Shown piece by piece: positions 40,402 to 52,693 of a DNA stretch of 64,000 bases. The DNA comes from Fusarium oxysporum f. sp. lycopersici 4287 (Eukaryota; Ascomycota; Sordariomycetes; Hypocreales; Nectriaceae), in assembly GCF_000149955.1 (NCBI RefSeq), contig NC_030989.1, positions 4,538,402 through 4,602,401 on the forward strand, written 5' to 3'. The notes below the pieces were generated by a model. The model was not told the DNA's origin. It did not search any database and saw only the letters and a program-made list of their open reading frames with translations. The translations under genes and the position numbers were made by a program. How positions within the stretch are numbered: position 1 is the stretch's first letter; each line of letters starts with the position of its first letter.

Positions 40402-41491
40402 ATGGCGACAGAAGACGAGCGCTACAGGCAGTCGAGCCAATATCGGCTCTGGTCGTTTACGCCGGCGAACCTTCAAGAACTGCGCGCAAAAACAAACTCC
40501 CTCGCTCGAGAACAGATCGCTCCTCGACTTGCGACAGATCCTCCGCCCGATTTTCTTACCCCCGATGAAGAGATACGCCTCGTCAAGTTCTTCACCGTCG
40601 AGCTTATTCGTGCGGCTCAATTCTGCGAGCTTCCTACTGAGATTCGAGCGACGGCCGCTATCTTTCTGCGACGATTCTACGTGACCAACTCGGTCATGAC
40701 CTACCCTGCGACCGATCTCCTCAAAACATCACTCTTCTTTGGATGCAAGGCCGAAGGTTTCTTCTACAAGCTAAATGCCTTTTCGGAGAAGTTTCCAAAC
40801 ACAACGGGCGAACAAATTCTGGCGGGAGAGTTTCTTCTCTGTCAGGGAATCCGCTTTGCGTTTGATGTGCGACATCCGTTCAGAGCGCTCGAGGGTGCCA
40901 TCCTGGAGTTGAGAAGGAGGCTACCAGACGAAGAGACGCGAATCAATAAGGCGCATGCCCGCGCGCGAGACATTCTCAAGTTCAGTCCTCTGGTGACAGA
41001 CGCATATTTCCACTATGCGCCGAGTCAAATCATGATGGCGGCACTTTCCATGGTAGATCATGGACTGCTCGACACTTTGATCCCGACTCCTGGTCAAGGC
41101 GGCAATGCTAGTCAGGAATCAGCTTTTGCAAACATGCGAGACAAGATTCTAGGAGCTGTGGACAGCTGCCGCAAGATGCTTGAAGAGGAACCTCCCGAGA
41201 GAATGACAGAGTATTGGGGGACGGTACGTTTAAAGCTTGTTGCCCGAACCAGACTAACAGGAGTAGCCCGAGATTGTCAAAGCGATGAAACCACTTCGAA
41301 AGAAACTGCAGAAATGTCGTGATCCCGATCGAGCGAACCTGGTCAATCTTCAACGAGCGAGACGAGAACAAGTTATGAACAAAGAAAAGAAGTCGGCAGC
41401 CAACGAGGACGGCACAGTATTTGGGGATGATCTCCGAGAAACAAAGAGAGTGAAACTGGAAAACGCCGATCCATTTGGACCTCCTCTCTGA
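40402..41491 (+). CDS. ccl1: Cyclin H homologue (TFIIH/CAK cyclin, CCL1-like)
   Basis: Exons 40402-41223 and 41267-41491, 43-nt intron, 348 aa. The N-terminus YRQSSQYRLWSFTPANLQELR is typical of cyclin H. The first cyclin box includes EEIRLVKFFTVELIRAAQFCELP, then TAAIFLRRFYVTNSVM and KTSLFFGCKAEGF. The second box contains GEFLLCQGIRFAFDVRHPFRAL. The protein partners CDK7/KIN28 in TFIIH, acting on the RNA polymerase II tail and on CDK activation in the nucleus. The C-terminal extension is Lys/Arg-rich. I took the ATG at 40402 because the frame upstream lacks family resemblance. Confidence 0.9.
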
Positions 41492-42482
41492 GTTGTCCAG
41501 TCAATTGGTGAACAATCCTTTCACCCAACGACCAAACCAATCGGCATCTGCCAACAATTTTGCCAAACTCTGCGACAGTCTGGACTCTGAACCATGTCCG
41601 GCCATTTTTCACCGATGCATGAGCTGACCAACATCCCTTTCATCCCTCGGCGTTGCATTGGCCGATTTACAGTCCAAGGGAGCTCTTCATCACCCTATGA
41701 AACAGCTGGAATGCAACGCTAGCAGTGCCGAGGCCTTGGCAGCGTCTTCAATTGAGTGAGAATCAGTCAAAACAAAAGTCGGCTGTGCTGAAAATTGAGC
41801 TGCTGCGATACCTTAATAAATATCTATGACGATATCACGATACCCGATCGGCTGTGGAGTGTGGGGATCCGGGCTGAGGAAGCTTGCAGCCTAGTCCGAA
41901 TTGACTCCAAGCCCAATGAGATTTTCCGGATATTACCAGCAAAAGAATGAAGCTATTGTCTGTGTAGGTTGTCTGTTACGCGGTTCGGTGGCCTCCAACG
42001 GCTTGAACCGATACAACAAACAGGCTTTTCTCAGGTTCAATACGAGCAGGGTTAGTTACAATAGCAAATGGAATCTCTCACGTTGTCCAATTGAATGCAC
42101 GTCTCTCCCATGGTGCGACTCCAAACTGCAACTCTCGAAAACACAGCTTCCCCGGCTTTCGGCACACGGCAAGCCACGACAGAGCTTCAACCCTTGAACT
42201 CGTCTCAGACCAAGAGCCTTGGCGTGGGCTGAGTAGCACTTCACCATTCTGGCCATTGATGACGCTTGAGCTCTTGGTCTATGTCATTGACTCTGTTTTG
42301 AGTCTGGTCTCGCAAGGGCTCGTGCTGGGCGAAGCTTTACCAATTGGCCAGGATGCTGCCGCGAGAGCTAACGGGGTTCTTGTCGAGCTTGTTTCTCGAG
42401 GAGTTCTTAAGCTGTGTGCTCCCCCCGTGTTTTGGGTTTGTGTTGTTTCTCCAAGATTAACTCTGTCCAGTCGATCATCAAA
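41492..42482. other. Intergenic before the fasciclin gene
   Basis: No gene recognised. The last 150 bp are the leader of the fasciclin gene. Confidence 0.5.
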
Positions 42483-43751
42483 ATGAAGCTGCAGTCTCTT
42501 GTCACCCTCGCCCTCTCGGGCTACGCTACCGCCCAGAGCCGTCCCAACCTTACTGCTGCTCTTGAGTCTGAGAACTCTACCCTCTCTGAGCTCAGCGGTA
42601 TGTTATTGTATCTTGTTTGCCGGTGCAAGCTGACCATGCAGGCCTTCTCCGTGCCCAGCCCAGTCTTCTCAGAGACCTTGGCCGTCTTAGGAATGTCACC
42701 ATCTTGGCCCCAAGCAACAATGCCATCAAGGACCTCCTCAATGACACCACTGTTGCCCGCATGGTCGAGAACGATCCCAGCTCCGTCGCTGCTATCCTTC
42801 AATACCACGTTCTGAACGGTACCTACTATGCCAGCAACATCAGCGACACACCCGCTTTTGTCCCTACGCTCCTCAACAATGCGACATATGCCAATGTCAC
42901 TGGTGGACAGCGTGTCGAGGCTCTGGCCATGGGCGATACTGTCAGCTTCTACAGTGGTTTCCGTCAACAATCCAATGTCACCAAGGCTGTAAGTCATCCA
43001 ATTGATCAATAACAACACTCACTAACACACTCAGGACCTCAACTTCACTGGTGGTGTCATTCACATCATCAACAAGGTCCTCGCTGTCCCCAAGAACCTT
43101 TCCGACACGGCCATCGCCGCCAACCTCTCCGCCGTTGCTGGCGCTCTGACCGAGTCCAAGCTCGTCACAAACCTCACCAACGAGAAGAACATCACTGTCT
43201 TTGCTCCCAGCAACAGCGCCTTTGCCAACATTGGTTCTGTCCTCTCCAACTTGAGCGAGTCCGATCTTGAGAGCATTCTCAAGTACCACGTTGTCAACAA
43301 CACTCTTGGCTACAGCTCAACCCTCAAGAACGGTTCTCTTACCACTTCTGAGGGTGAGAAGCTCAACATTGTTATCCACAACGGTACTGTCTGGGTCAAC
43401 GAGGCCAAGGTCATTGTTCCTGATGTCCTCATCGCCAACGGTGTTGTACATGTCATTGATGCGTAAGTCATTCCATCCGCTTTCACAAACCCAGCTAACA
43501 TCTTCAGTGTCCTCAACCCCGACAAGCCTTCTGCCACCGCCAACCCTACCGCCAGCACCCAGGAGGCCGCTTTCTCCGGCGCCAGCTCCGTCAGCGACAT
43601 CCCCTTCACATCGGGTGTTCCCGAGAACACAAACACAGCTGCGGCCACTGGCCTGTCGCCTTCGACCTCCACTGAAGGCGCTGCCCAGGCCACTGCTGCC
43701 ATTGCGCTCGGCGCCCTTTTCGGTGGTGCTGCCCTTGTCATGAACTTCTGA
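42483..43751 (+). CDS. Fasciclin (FAS1) domain surface protein, GPI type
   Basis: Exons 42483-42597, 42642-42988, 43035-43462 and 43508-43751, introns 44-46 nt, 377 aa. A signal peptide (MKLQSLVTLALSGYATAQS) is followed by two FAS1 domains. Each has the H1 box (NVTILAPSNNAIKDLL and NITVFAPSNSAFANI) and the later YHVLNGTYY or YHVVNNTLG segment, and H2-type ends IIN and VIDA. Many N-x-S/T sites are present. The Ser/Thr/Ala-rich stalk ends in a hydrophobic tail (ALGALFGGAALVMNF), as expected for a GPI anchor. Such proteins act in adhesion at the fungal cell wall. Confidence 0.93.
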
Positions 43752-43914
43752 GCTTGGTCGGATTAATGGTTAATGGATATGTGAATGGTATGGATTAATG
43801 GACGATAGTAATGATGGATTGAATACATGATTTGTGTCACGGCTTGTACCTTGCAGTGAAAGTTTAACTATCGATGCTTCCGAAGCCATGGCACATGGCA
43901 CAAACGTGACTCGC

Positions 43915-44448
43915 TCAAAACTCTGTAGCTGGCCCTTCATCCCCGTAGATAGGCTCTTTCCGAAACCACTCCACGTTCTTAATAGCCTTCACCTTGTCGT
44001 CCTCACCCTTCTTCCCATAGCACATATCCCAGTCACAACCCGTCGGATAGCTCCCCACCATCTCAAACCCGCCGTCCAGATCCTCCAACAACCGATGCCC
44101 CACTCCCGCAGGCACAATCACAACATCGCCCGTTTCCACCACCGGTTCAACCCTCCCCTCATTATCTTCGCCACCAAAGCATAAACGGGCTCTGCCGTGG
44201 CTTATGCAGAGGACCTCGTGGGTGGTGCTGTGGAAGTGGGTTTGGGAGTACATTGTGTAGCGCCACTGCGGTGCTACCACGTTAACTGAGGATAGGTGCG
44301 CTTCGATCTTTGATGCGGATATGGGGGGCTTGAAGGCAGCGTGGTAGTGAAGAAGGGGTTTTTGGTGGATGCTGCAATTGGGGATTAGGTTGTGAGATGG
44401 GATGAGATGCTTAGAGACGCGGAGAGATGAGAGCGGGGTTAGAGACAT
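43915..44448 (-). CDS. YjlB-like cupin domain protein
   Basis: Single-exon 177-aa protein. Cupin motif 1 is HFHSTTHEVLCISHGRARL (residues 71-89) with H71, H73, H77 and E78 as likely metal ligands. Motif 2 is GDVVIVPAGVGHRLLE with a His near 118. The YPTGCDWDMCYG sequence after it matches the YjlB subgroup of small cupins. The enzymatic role is not known. The gene converges with the fasciclin gene. Confidence 0.87.
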   Translation of the reverse strand: MSLTPLSSLRVSKHLIPSHNLIPNCSIHQKPLLHYHAAFKPPISASKIEAHLSSVNVVAPQWRYTMYSQTHFHSTTHEVLCISHGRARLCFGGEDNEGRVEPVVETGDVVIVPAGVGHRLLEDLDGGFEMVGSYPTGCDWDMCYGKKGEDDKVKAIKNVEWFRKEPIYGDEGPATEF

Positions 44449-47377
44449 TGTGAGTAGTTTTAAGTATAGTGTATTGAAGATGTGAAGAATTGAACGATTG
44501 TGATCTTATTGAGCTTTTGATGTATGAAGTAACGATTGAACCTGACGTCATTATTTCATCTTTAGGGTAGGTCAATGAAGCAATTACCATCACATCTTCA
44601 CAAGCCTATCCAGCAACTCAGATATTTTCCCACTCACTCAAGCGTAATACATTCGATTATCGATAACGGAACTCCATGATAAAATGCGATACCTACCTGG
44701 AACCCAAGCATTTGCGCTTCCCCACGATCGGGACCCACGTGGCTGCCGGGGAAGGTTCCGGTATTGACACGGCCAAGTCCGCCTTGTCCGGCTGGGCCTA
44801 AGCATCCTTGACAATAAATAGAGGCAATATTATAATTACATCCTGACGAGGCTTCGCATTTGAGTTGATATCTCCATCTGAAATTATTTATGGATAGTTT
44901 ACGGACCGCTTCCAAATGGAGCGATTATACCTCCAGCCTGATTTGAAGAATGACACGAAATCATTTCTCCAGTAAAGCGACGAGAATGACTGGCAGATTC
45001 TAGATGACTTGTTAATAGTTTTAAAACAGAACTAATCTCTATAGTAGCCCGAAAGCTACCATTGAACATAATGTTGAGAACTCATAGCGAAGAAGCAAGA
45101 AGGTTTAACGACTATATTCATCTCATTGCCAACGAAAATGCTCAAGCTGGAAGAAATACGATGTCACAAGATAGAAACAAAAAACTTTAGAACAACCATT
45201 ACATATCTCTCCCCACGAACAGAGCCCTGATGTCCGGTGTGTGCTGGCAGTCGCCCTGAACCAAGATAAGGATCGAGGCCATCGGAGAGAGGCTGGTAAG
45301 GTCCTGGGCACCGGTCAAAAGACTGGACGAAAGCGATGGGAGTTCTCGACAAAGAAATCGAGATTAGCCTATATGTATTAAGCTTAACACACAACGAAGA
45401 ACAGCGCACAGTCTACGGGATTGGATGGAATACAGTCGGTTGTCGACAGGGTGATCAGCTGGATGATAACGGACTATCCGCCCCTGGCATCAACTCACTA
45501 GATTGACTAGACGACGAATCGGGACGCAGCTGTCAAATATCCGTATGGGTTTATTAATAGTCCCTGTAAAATTCGCAAATGCCCTGGTGACTATTGCTTA
45601 ATTCTTCACGATGTCAAAGTCGAGCTTGGATCCTGTTCAATGCAAGCGATATTCATTGCCTTCATGACTCGATCACTGGAACAGGTAACCTTATCGTTGC
45701 ATTGAAACGACAATGTCATGTGCTGCATTGCGTCAATCTTCAATGCAACCAAAGAGACATCCAGACTCCGTAGGTTACGAGAGGATCTGCTACCCGCGGC
45801 GATATGCTTCTTACCCACCCGGACAAGTTACTTCATAAAGGAACAATCTGCGTATTTTTGAGGCCAAAGCTTTTCGGTAGATCATTGAGAGTAGCTTAAA
45901 AGGTGGAATAACAGCGAACACTTTGCGCAACATGTCAACGCCACGCGAGATGTATACCAGATCTGCTCCATTGCCACTGACAGACGCAGGGGTTTTGACC
46001 ACATGGATCATCTGCAAGCAATCCAGAACACGTTGTCAAACAATCAGGGGTGAGCATTGCATCAGTCGAGGTTGCATTTCTAATGAGAGACGACGCGATA
46101 ACAAGGGTATATGCAAGTAACCCATGTCGATGGAGGCCTACAAAACATTAAAGCCAACAAAACATGGGCGAAGTAACATAATTATAGTCAAATGATAAAT
46201 ACCAAGTGGAGAGAGCATTAATCATTGCCAAGTCAACTACCCCGTCGATGACAGAACTGTTTCTGCCAGATTCCTTAGTGACCGTTGATGTAACAGCCCT
46301 AGGATCATGACTAGCTATCAATATGTACAAGGCTAGCGGTCTGGACAGGTCTTGGCTTCTAGTTCCAATAGCTTCACCGAGGCGAGGATGGAAACGGGTC
46401 ACCTCCGCAAAAGGGTACCATAGTACGAGAACCTTGTTTCTCGAGAGCGAACCCATTCTGTTCAATCGTCCGAAGCCATTAAATTACATGTGAAAATAGA
46501 CCGTCAACCGGGCGCTCGGGGTAATGTTTTCTTCTTGTGATAAGCTTTTGGAAATTTCCTCGTCTTCGGTTGAATTGCCACGTTGAGCTGAAACCTGGGG
46601 TAGGATCGGACCAAGCTAACCCGAGTTTTATCAGGCTGATTTGAGTTCTGATGAAGCACGAATTCAGGAATAAAAGGGGCGTTGTTACGGAACGGTTCCG
46701 TTGCAGAATCATGCATTTGGCTGACTCGAAGTCGAGCGCCTCTAACATTTTCAATTGAGTGATATGCTGATCATTTCCATTCTCGCATTTAGAGCAAATC
46801 TTGAGATGATCTTCGTCTGCAGCCCAACCAATCCTTGGCGAGACAGGGATCGGGCCGTTGGCACATGCCAAGATGATTTGAAGTGTCAAGGATCTTTTGC
46901 TCTAGACTAACCCTTGAGACGACCTTCCAGAATTGGACCTCATCCACGACTTGAAACTCCGGTCTTTTTCTCACCACGAAAAGGAGGTTACCAAAGCCGG
47001 CGGTCCCATGCCGATTAGTGCGGTACCTGATATTTCAGCCCAAACTAAATTACCACCCAGTGACAGTCCATGTTACGAGATACTCTAAACAAACTGAGCT
47101 TGCGCCAATTAACACACTAAAATTATTAGCCCCTACAGGGACAAACCTGTAGGCGATGTGACGCTGTATCTGGAAGAATCCGGATCATCCACGTTCTAAC
47201 TTTCTTCCAAATTGACGGGACGAACGCAGTGGGGTTGCGCTGATCCCTTGAGACGATGGCTGTAAGGTCAAGGTTTAAAAAGAAAACCCCTAGATCTCCC
47301 CTAAAGGAAATCTGTTAAATATCCCCTGGGGTCCGCACACGCGGGTCGTCCTCCTTGCAAAACGTTTGTCGATCAAT
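44449..47377. other. Long intergenic region with scattered short frames
   Basis: No secure gene in 2.9 kb. The only stretch with coding flavour is 44680-44890 on the minus strand, listed separately. Confidence 0.5.
44690..44890 (-). other. Possible Cys-containing exon, unrecognised
   Basis: The minus-strand frame reads WRYQLKCEASSGCNYNIAS, then YCQGCLGPAGQGGLG and NTGTFPGSHVGPDRG. It is flanked by a TTTCAG acceptor-like end near 44882 and a CAG-GTAGGT donor-like end near 44697. No full gene with start and stop could be built, so this may be a relic. Confidence 0.25.
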
Positions 47378-48917
47378 ATGAAGTGGATTGTGCCTTTTCT
47401 GGTGGCCTTTGTGCCCCTGGTAGTGGCAGCGGATGCAACGAAAGAGTTGTTGACCAATCTGCCTGCTTGTGCAGTGAGTTTATTCATCAATTGGTTGGTG
47501 TTTGCTAACATTGTAGGCCCCTTGTTATGAGGATGCCATCACGAAGTCGGAGTGCAAATCGAGCGACGTGAAATGCGTATGCTCGACCCAAGTCATCATC
47601 CAGACAGCAGAGGCATGCGCCGCCCAAGCATGTCACGTCAGAGATAGTCTGAGTACGTCCACCCTCCTCTCACGCCGCCTCTCTCTAACGTGAACAGCAA
47701 CGCTCAACATGACATACACCTACTGCGAAGTCCCCGTCCGAAACAAGACCCCCATCTTCATCAACGTCACAATCGTCCTCGGCGTAATATCCGGCGTCGC
47801 AACCGCCCTTCGTCTCTGGTCCAAATTCTTCTTCACCAAAACGGAACTCGGCCTCGACGACCTCTTCATCGTGCTCACGCTCTTCATCGGCATGCCCTCC
47901 ACAGCCATGAACATCCACGGAACCGCCGGACACGGAGAAGGCCGCGATATCTGGACACTAGAGTTTGATGACATAACACAGTTTGGGTTTTACTTTTGGT
48001 TACTGGAGATATTCTACTTTGCCCAGGTTTCGCTGCTCAAGACGTCATTGTTGTTCTTTTACCTGAGGATCTTTCCGGGTACGGCGCAAAAGTTGCTATG
48101 GGGGACTATCATTTTCAATAGTGTTTTTGGCGTTTTGTTTATGTTTTTGGCGGCGTTTCAGTGTACGCCTGTGAGCTATTTCTGGTTGAATTGGGATGGA
48201 GAGCATAAGGGAACATGGTACGTTGACAATTGTGATTATCGGACTTGGCTAACAGCATCAGCATGAACTCAACTGCCATCGGCTGGGCCAATGCATCTAT
48301 CAGTGTTGCTGTGGATGTATGGATGCTTGCAGTTCCAATGTGGTATCTGAGGAAACTCAAACTGCATTGGAAGAAGAAGATTGGTGTCGCCGCCATGTTT
48401 ATCGTCGGAACTTTGTAAGTCGTCCGTCAATTTCAATGAGCCTAGCTAACTTTTCAGTGTCACCGTCGTGAGCATCATTCGTCTCCAATTTCTCGTCGAT
48501 CTCGGCTCATCTCACAACCCAACATACGACCAAACCGACATCTCCATCTGGTCAACCGTTGAAATCAACGTCGGCATCATCTGCGCATCCATGCCCGCTC
48601 TTCGCGTGATCCTCGTGCGTATGTTCCCCGCTCTTGGAGGCTCATCCTACGATTCGAGCAAGTACAACAACTATGGAGAACATTACGGACGGAAATCACA
48701 TATCATGAGTCGAAGTCGTGCTCGTGTGGAGTTACCTTCTCATACGGGTGATTCTATACATACACCTGAGCATGGAGGGATTGAGCTGCAGAGGACCTTC
48801 CACGTGCAGTATAGTGAGAATGATGAGCAGAGTCTTGTTAATGGGGAGAGTAAGTTTAACAAGACGCAAGTTACGACTCAGATGAGGTCTGAAAGTCCGA
48901 GCGATAGGTCTTTGTAG
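47378..48917 (+). CDS. CFEM-domain PTH11-type receptor
   Basis: Five exons, 47378-47473, 47517-47652, 47698-48217, 48262-48414 and 48458-48917, introns 43-45 nt, 454 aa. A signal peptide ([19 protein letters not shown]) is followed by a CFEM domain with eight Cys: [24 protein letters not shown] and YC. Then come seven hydrophobic spans with family motifs [39 protein letters not shown] and CTPVSYFW. The tail is polar. PTH11-like receptors of plant-associated fungi sit in the plasma membrane and take part in surface sensing; this one's ligand is unknown. The Cys in GTCMNS is formed across intron 3. Confidence 0.92.
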
Positions 48918-49543
48918 AACGATAGTTGATTGATACCTTTATAGCAAAACTAATGAATACATTCTTACAAACTGTAAAAGATCATTCAGTCTGAATTCTT
49001 GAAGAGCTTAGAACCAAGCGCGTCATTGGGTCAATGCACGCGATCCATCAAACACACAAACATGTAACATCCTTGTTGGTTGAGCCAGAGTGATTGTGGA
49101 GGGAGACCTATCAGCCCAGCGCATTTCGACTACAGGAGCTATCGCAATTCGTAGGTCTATTAAAATGAAGAATGTCTAGAGTCATGCGGACACTGTCCGA
49201 GGAAGAATTCGAAGACTATTCCCCCAATTTACTCGAAATTTATTCAACGATGCCCTTGATTATCTCGTCTGCCGCTACACGCAGCCCACCTCTGTGACTA
49301 GTTTGACGCCACTTTGCATTGTCTTGAGAAGAATATCAAATTCAACCTGATTCTGAATCTAAACGAGCTATTGTTCTTCATACAGCCAATCAACATGCAT
49401 GGATCCTTGCTGCTTTCTGGTCATTTTCAGCTCATGCTTGCAACCGATCGTATCTAAAAGGAACGCTTTCACTTTTGTTCCCACCAAAGACAAATCTGAA
49501 AGTAAAGCAAAGATCGAGAAAATTTCAAAAAGTCAAAGACAAC
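48918..49543. other. Intergenic
   Basis: No gene recognised. Confidence 0.5.
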
Positions 49544-50174
49544 ATGGGCAACTCTCTTATCAAGGGAGCGGTCATCACTATTCAGCCACTATCACAAGTT
49601 TCACCGATCGACCATGGCAGCGATGTGTTTCGACAATTTGAAACTTGCAGAGAATCCGTAAATGGCCACCTGAATAAATATTTCGGGCATATCGGACATA
49701 AAAAGAGCCATGACGACCCTCCTGGACTTTGTGCCAGACCTCTTCAGTCCTGGGGATCAGAAGCAGATCAGGATGCCCAACTCACACAAACCAACGCTAT
49801 AAAAGATCTTATCAAACTCGACGACATTCTTGAAAACATCAAAAGACAGGAGCGGCCTTATATCAAGGCTATATCTCCTATCATCATTGCATGGTATGTA
49901 TCATGGCCCTGTCAGGTTCATTGCTTACAAATTCAGGATGGCAATTTGCTTCACCTTGCCATATGCCACCTCGCAAGGTGATCTATCTGTCTTTCTCAAG
50001 ATTGGTGCTGTTTCAGGAACTCTCATGATCACATTTCAGCTGGTTCGCAAGTTTCTGCAGCTGGAAAAAACTATACCTTTGCAGCACAAAGTTCGAGGAC
50101 TGGTTCGAGCGTTCAAGAATGGGACAATAAGGTATAGGGATTCGGAGGAGGTCATGATTTCGTCGTTAAATTAG
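49544..50174 (+). CDS. Hypothetical two-span membrane protein
   Basis: Exons 49544-49893 and 49937-50174, 43-nt intron (GTATGT to ATTCAG), 195 aa. The start MGNSLIKGAVITIQP was chosen because the frame before it is Lys-rich with no family trait; an ATG at 49475 is also in frame. A soluble N-terminal half ends in a helix (IKDLIKLDDILENIK). Two hydrophobic spans follow (ISPIIIAWMAICFTLPYA across the intron, and IGAVSGTLMITFQLV). The tail is basic (HKVRGLVRAFKNGTIRYRD). No family recognised. Confidence 0.6.
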
Positions 50175-50571
50175 CTTTATTTACATACAGGGATTCGACC
50201 GTATCATTATCATGAATATCACACTTGGCCGTCGTCTCATGTGTTTAGATCTTCAGCCCTATGCCACCTGCGACCCGAGCCAGCCCCCAGGGATATAGCG
50301 GCGCAGCTTGCTTGGCAAATGTGTATATGTTCTTGGCTTCGGATGCTTTTCAAAATTGTCAACTTCCTCTTCCGGACCAACTTGCATATGTGGCGTGTGA
50401 TCGAACAATTTCCCTATCCACACAGTCAGACCTTGCGCCGTGACCCTGCATCGCGATCACGATCGATCGGATCCACCGTCGATTAGACAATAAGTTAGAA
50501 ATCTGGGGACCCGGAATGCATAGTGGGAGAGTCTCAAAATGTTATTTCAAGTCTAGCAATGAAGCCTAACC
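50175..50571. other. Convergent spacer
   Basis: No gene recognised between the hypothetical membrane protein and the MFS gene. Confidence 0.5.
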
Positions 50572-52114
50572 TTATTCCTCAGACTCGTTATCCTTGTCAA
50601 GTACATGATTTGCCGGGCGCTCAGGCACAAGGAAAACGGCGAAAGATGTTGAAGGGAGAGAGATGCAGAACATGACAAAGGCAACAATGAGGTTTGTGAG
50701 AGATGGAACCTTGGCAGCACCAACACCAAATGCCAAACATGATCCAAGAGATTCGAAAGATCGGACCAAGCCAACAGCGAGAGTCAGGGTCTCAACGTCC
50801 TCGAAGAAAGTTCCGATGATCCAGTACACAAACATGTAGTGCGATTCGTTCATGAATCTAATGTGTTAGCACTTGTTTTCGCATATATAGGTAGATGTGA
50901 ACTTACCGAAGAAGAACTTGGACAGCGAATCCACGACCGAAGCCAGGGAGATCCCAATCGAGAGTAACAGCAGGGTTGGCGCTACGATACTCCAGCTCCA
51001 TAGCAAACTGCCAACCAAACAGAGCAGTCATGGTAACAGCCAAGAACACCCATGTGATTCTGGCAAGCTGAGGTCGGCTAAAGTACTTGAGGTCGAAGAA
51101 CCAACCCCAGAAGATATTGGCACCAGTAGCAGCAATACCTGAAGTCAACGACGCCAAAGCACGAGCTCGGACGGAAAAGTAGTTGACAAGATAAATGCCG
51201 AGGTACGTACTGTTCCAGTTGAAACCGACGAGAATAGGAATCAAGAGGAAGAATTGCTTGCGCTTGATGAGAGCGCCCCATCGTCTGCATTGTTCCTTGA
51301 TACTCTTGTTGGTTTGGGTGTGAGGCAGCTTGGAGCCATCAGGTCGGATGACCTTGTTGGGAGGTGAGACTAGAAGAGCGAGAGGAAGACCGAGGCATTG
51401 GAGAGCGATGAGGACCAGATAAGTGGTGTATCCAACACGACCTCTCTTTCCGGACTCAACGTTGAGTGAGAGCTGAATGGAAGAGCCAATGAGTTGACCA
51501 AGCTCACGAAGACCGAGCCAAATTCCAGCTACATAGGTTAGCATGGTAACTTCACGATCAGATCATGCCACTTACTGAACTTTCCACGATCCTTGACATC
51601 ACCATATCCCAAAGCAATGGCACCCTCCGAAGCCCAAAGAGCAGAAGCACCAATACCGCAAGTGGCACCGCCAAGGAGTACAAACCACTCAACACCATAT
51701 CTGTTATTGGTGTAAAGCGCTGCAGAATAAGGTGCATATCCAAGGGTACCGATAACAAGAACCCATTTCAGCCCAATCTTATTGGCCAGGATACTGAAAA
51801 TGGAACATCCGAAAACCATGATGCCAAAAGTGAGTGAGTTGGCGCCATTGACAAGGTATGGTTCCTGCTGACCACCAGCGCCGGTATCTACAATTGTCAG
51901 CGATGTAAAGTGAACAGACGGTAAACATACTGTTGAGGGCATTCCAAATTCCTGGTTGAGTAAAAGAGATCAAACCAACGATTATGACATTGAATAAAGG
52001 ACTGCGATACCATCGTGTAAATCGAGATACAGGCTTAGACTGTTCAACGCTCTGTTCAGTGACATCCTTGACATCTTTATCGCTGCCCGATTCGATCACA
52101 GCGTTGGACGACAT
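50572..52114 (-). CDS. UNC93-like MFS membrane protein
   Basis: Exons 52114-51931, 51887-51576, 51528-50907 and 50857-50572, introns 43-49 nt, 467 aa. About ten to twelve hydrophobic spans are seen. UNC93-type motifs include SFTQPGIWNALN near the first span, GTLGYAPYSAALYTNNRYG, ALWASEGAIALGYGDVKDRG and later WNSTYLGIYLVNYFSVRARAL. Fungal UNC93-like proteins are poorly characterised; transport is assumed from the fold. It shares a 579-bp divergent promoter with the Zn2Cys6 regulator. Confidence 0.9.
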
Positions 52115-52693
52115 TTTGACGGCTACGCAAACATCCAAACCAAAAACTCAATTCAAAAATAATTCCAACCCTCACCTCTTATAAACCCCTCTCATATCAC
52201 CATTCTCTCAAAAGATTTTCATCAATGGAGTATCAAATGTGGATTGATACAAGGTTAGTGCACAACTCTTCCGAATCAGGCTAGAATCGCAAGTTGCCCG
52301 ACGATATAGTCAGTGGCCATTTCCACTTTTGCGACTGTCCGTTCATTTCGTGCTCGACAGGGTCGATGGCGACATGATAATCTCTGTAGTCTGTGGATAA
52401 TGCATCTGCAAGTAATATAACTTATCGATAGGATCAAATAACTATGCATAATCTTAATCATGCCTATTAGTGAACCGTTGAAGATGCATCTCCGCTTCGC
52501 GAGTCAATATCGGAAGCTTAAATACTGACCAATCATGTGTGTTTCCGACGAACTGACTCGAGCTCGAGTCGGAAACGTCTCCGCCTCTCAACTCCCCCAT
52601 TCCCCCATTACCCAACTTTGTTTCTCATCACCTCATCGACTTCCCATCGTCGGTAACAGATCAACCTCCGACTTTTTTTTGTCCTTTTGAATC
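52115..52693. promoter_or_regulatory. Divergent promoter MFS / Zn2Cys6 regulator
   Basis: Contains the nested palindrome at 52541-52576 and a CT-rich leader ahead of the regulator. Confidence 0.55.
52541..52576. promoter_or_regulatory. Nested palindrome with CCG/CGG halves
   Basis: GTTTCCGAC (52541-52549) and GTCGGAAAC (52568-52576) form a 9-bp inverted repeat. Inside it GACTCGAGCTCGAGTC (52555-52570) is a perfect 16-bp palindrome. CCG and CGG in mirror order suit a Zn2Cys6 dimer, perhaps the product of the adjacent gene. Confidence 0.55.

Noticed and set aside
46479..46977. Minus-strand frames with a faintly protein-like stretch
   Set aside because: No recognisable motif, start context or splice signals.
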